NCBI GenBank assembly: GCA_900552425.1
Contig: URZR01000097.1
Span: forward strand, 1 to 6,525
Direction: 5' to 3'
Origin: an uncultured Collinsella sp.
GTDB lineage: Bacteria; Actinomycetota; Coriobacteriia; Coriobacteriales; Coriobacteriaceae
DNA: 6,525 nucleotides
Positions 6,442 to 6,525 of this stretch are shown here, in pieces; the stretch's first letter is position 1; each line of letters begins with the position of its first letter. The notes under the pieces are model-generated. The model made no database searches. It was not told the origin of the DNA and saw nothing but the letters and a program-made list of their open reading frames with translations. A program made the translations under genes and the position numbers.

Positions 6442-6525
6442 ATCGACCGCGGCGGCGACATCACCTTCCACGGCCCCGGGCAGCTGGTATGCTATCCGAT
6501 CCTCGACCTGGAGCGTATCGGCATC
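6430..6525 (+). CDS. lipB: Lipoyl(octanoyl)transferase LipB, internal fragment
   Basis: The last 32 codons, still in the pgeF frame and running off the window, read HIDRGGDITFHGPGQL followed by VCYPILDLERIGI. RGG-x-x-T-x-HGPGQ is the hallmark of LipB, which moves octanoyl groups from acyl carrier protein to lipoyl domains in the cytoplasm. The roughly 70 residues that normally precede this motif are missing and are replaced by PgeF sequence. The catalytic Lys and Cys lie beyond the window, so activity cannot be judged. The form DRGGDITFHGPGQLVCYPILDL resembles Bacteroidota LipB (inference from memory of the family, not a search). There is no start codon or ribosome binding site at the switch, so this is not an independent gene here. 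Confidence 0.8.

Overview
The bulk of this window (about 650 to 6430) is a piece of a bacterial division and cell wall (dcw) cluster, all on the + strand: the 3' third of murG, complete murC, murB, ftsQ and ftsZ, a strong intrinsic terminator, then the 5' part of pgeF (YfiH/laccase-domain family). The gene order, the absence of ftsA between ftsQ and ftsZ, the GC-rich codon use and the protein sequences suggest a Coriobacteriia actinobacterium (Collinsella or a relative). That assignment is from family knowledge and was not searched.

Both ends of the window appear to be foreign to this cluster. From position 2 to about 649 the reading frame encodes the membrane, HAMP and phospho-acceptor part of a sensor histidine kinase of Clostridia type. 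In the middle of its HisKA domain it switches, in frame, to the C-terminal domain of MurG. At the right end the pgeF frame switches at about 6424-6441, again in frame, to the RGG/HGPGQ core of a lipoyl(octanoyl)transferase (LipB) that looks more like Bacteroidota than like an actinobacterium. Each join cuts through the middle of unrelated folds and removes essential parts, so the simplest reading is a chimeric contig (a mis-assembled metagenome, or a spliced sequence), not two new fusion proteins.

In the trusted core, MurG makes lipid II, MurC and MurB act in cytoplasmic UDP-MurNAc-peptide synthesis, FtsQ is the bitopic divisome scaffold and FtsZ forms the Z ring. murC, murB and ftsQ are tightly packed (5-nt gap, then a 44-bp overlap). 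ftsZ follows a 199-nt AT-richer spacer that probably holds its own promoter. A GC-rich hairpin with a U tract ends the ftsZ transcript, and pgeF starts anew behind a 150-nt leader with two predicted hairpins. I found no tRNA, rRNA, CRISPR array, insertion sequence or phage gene, and no credible new system beyond the chimeric joins.
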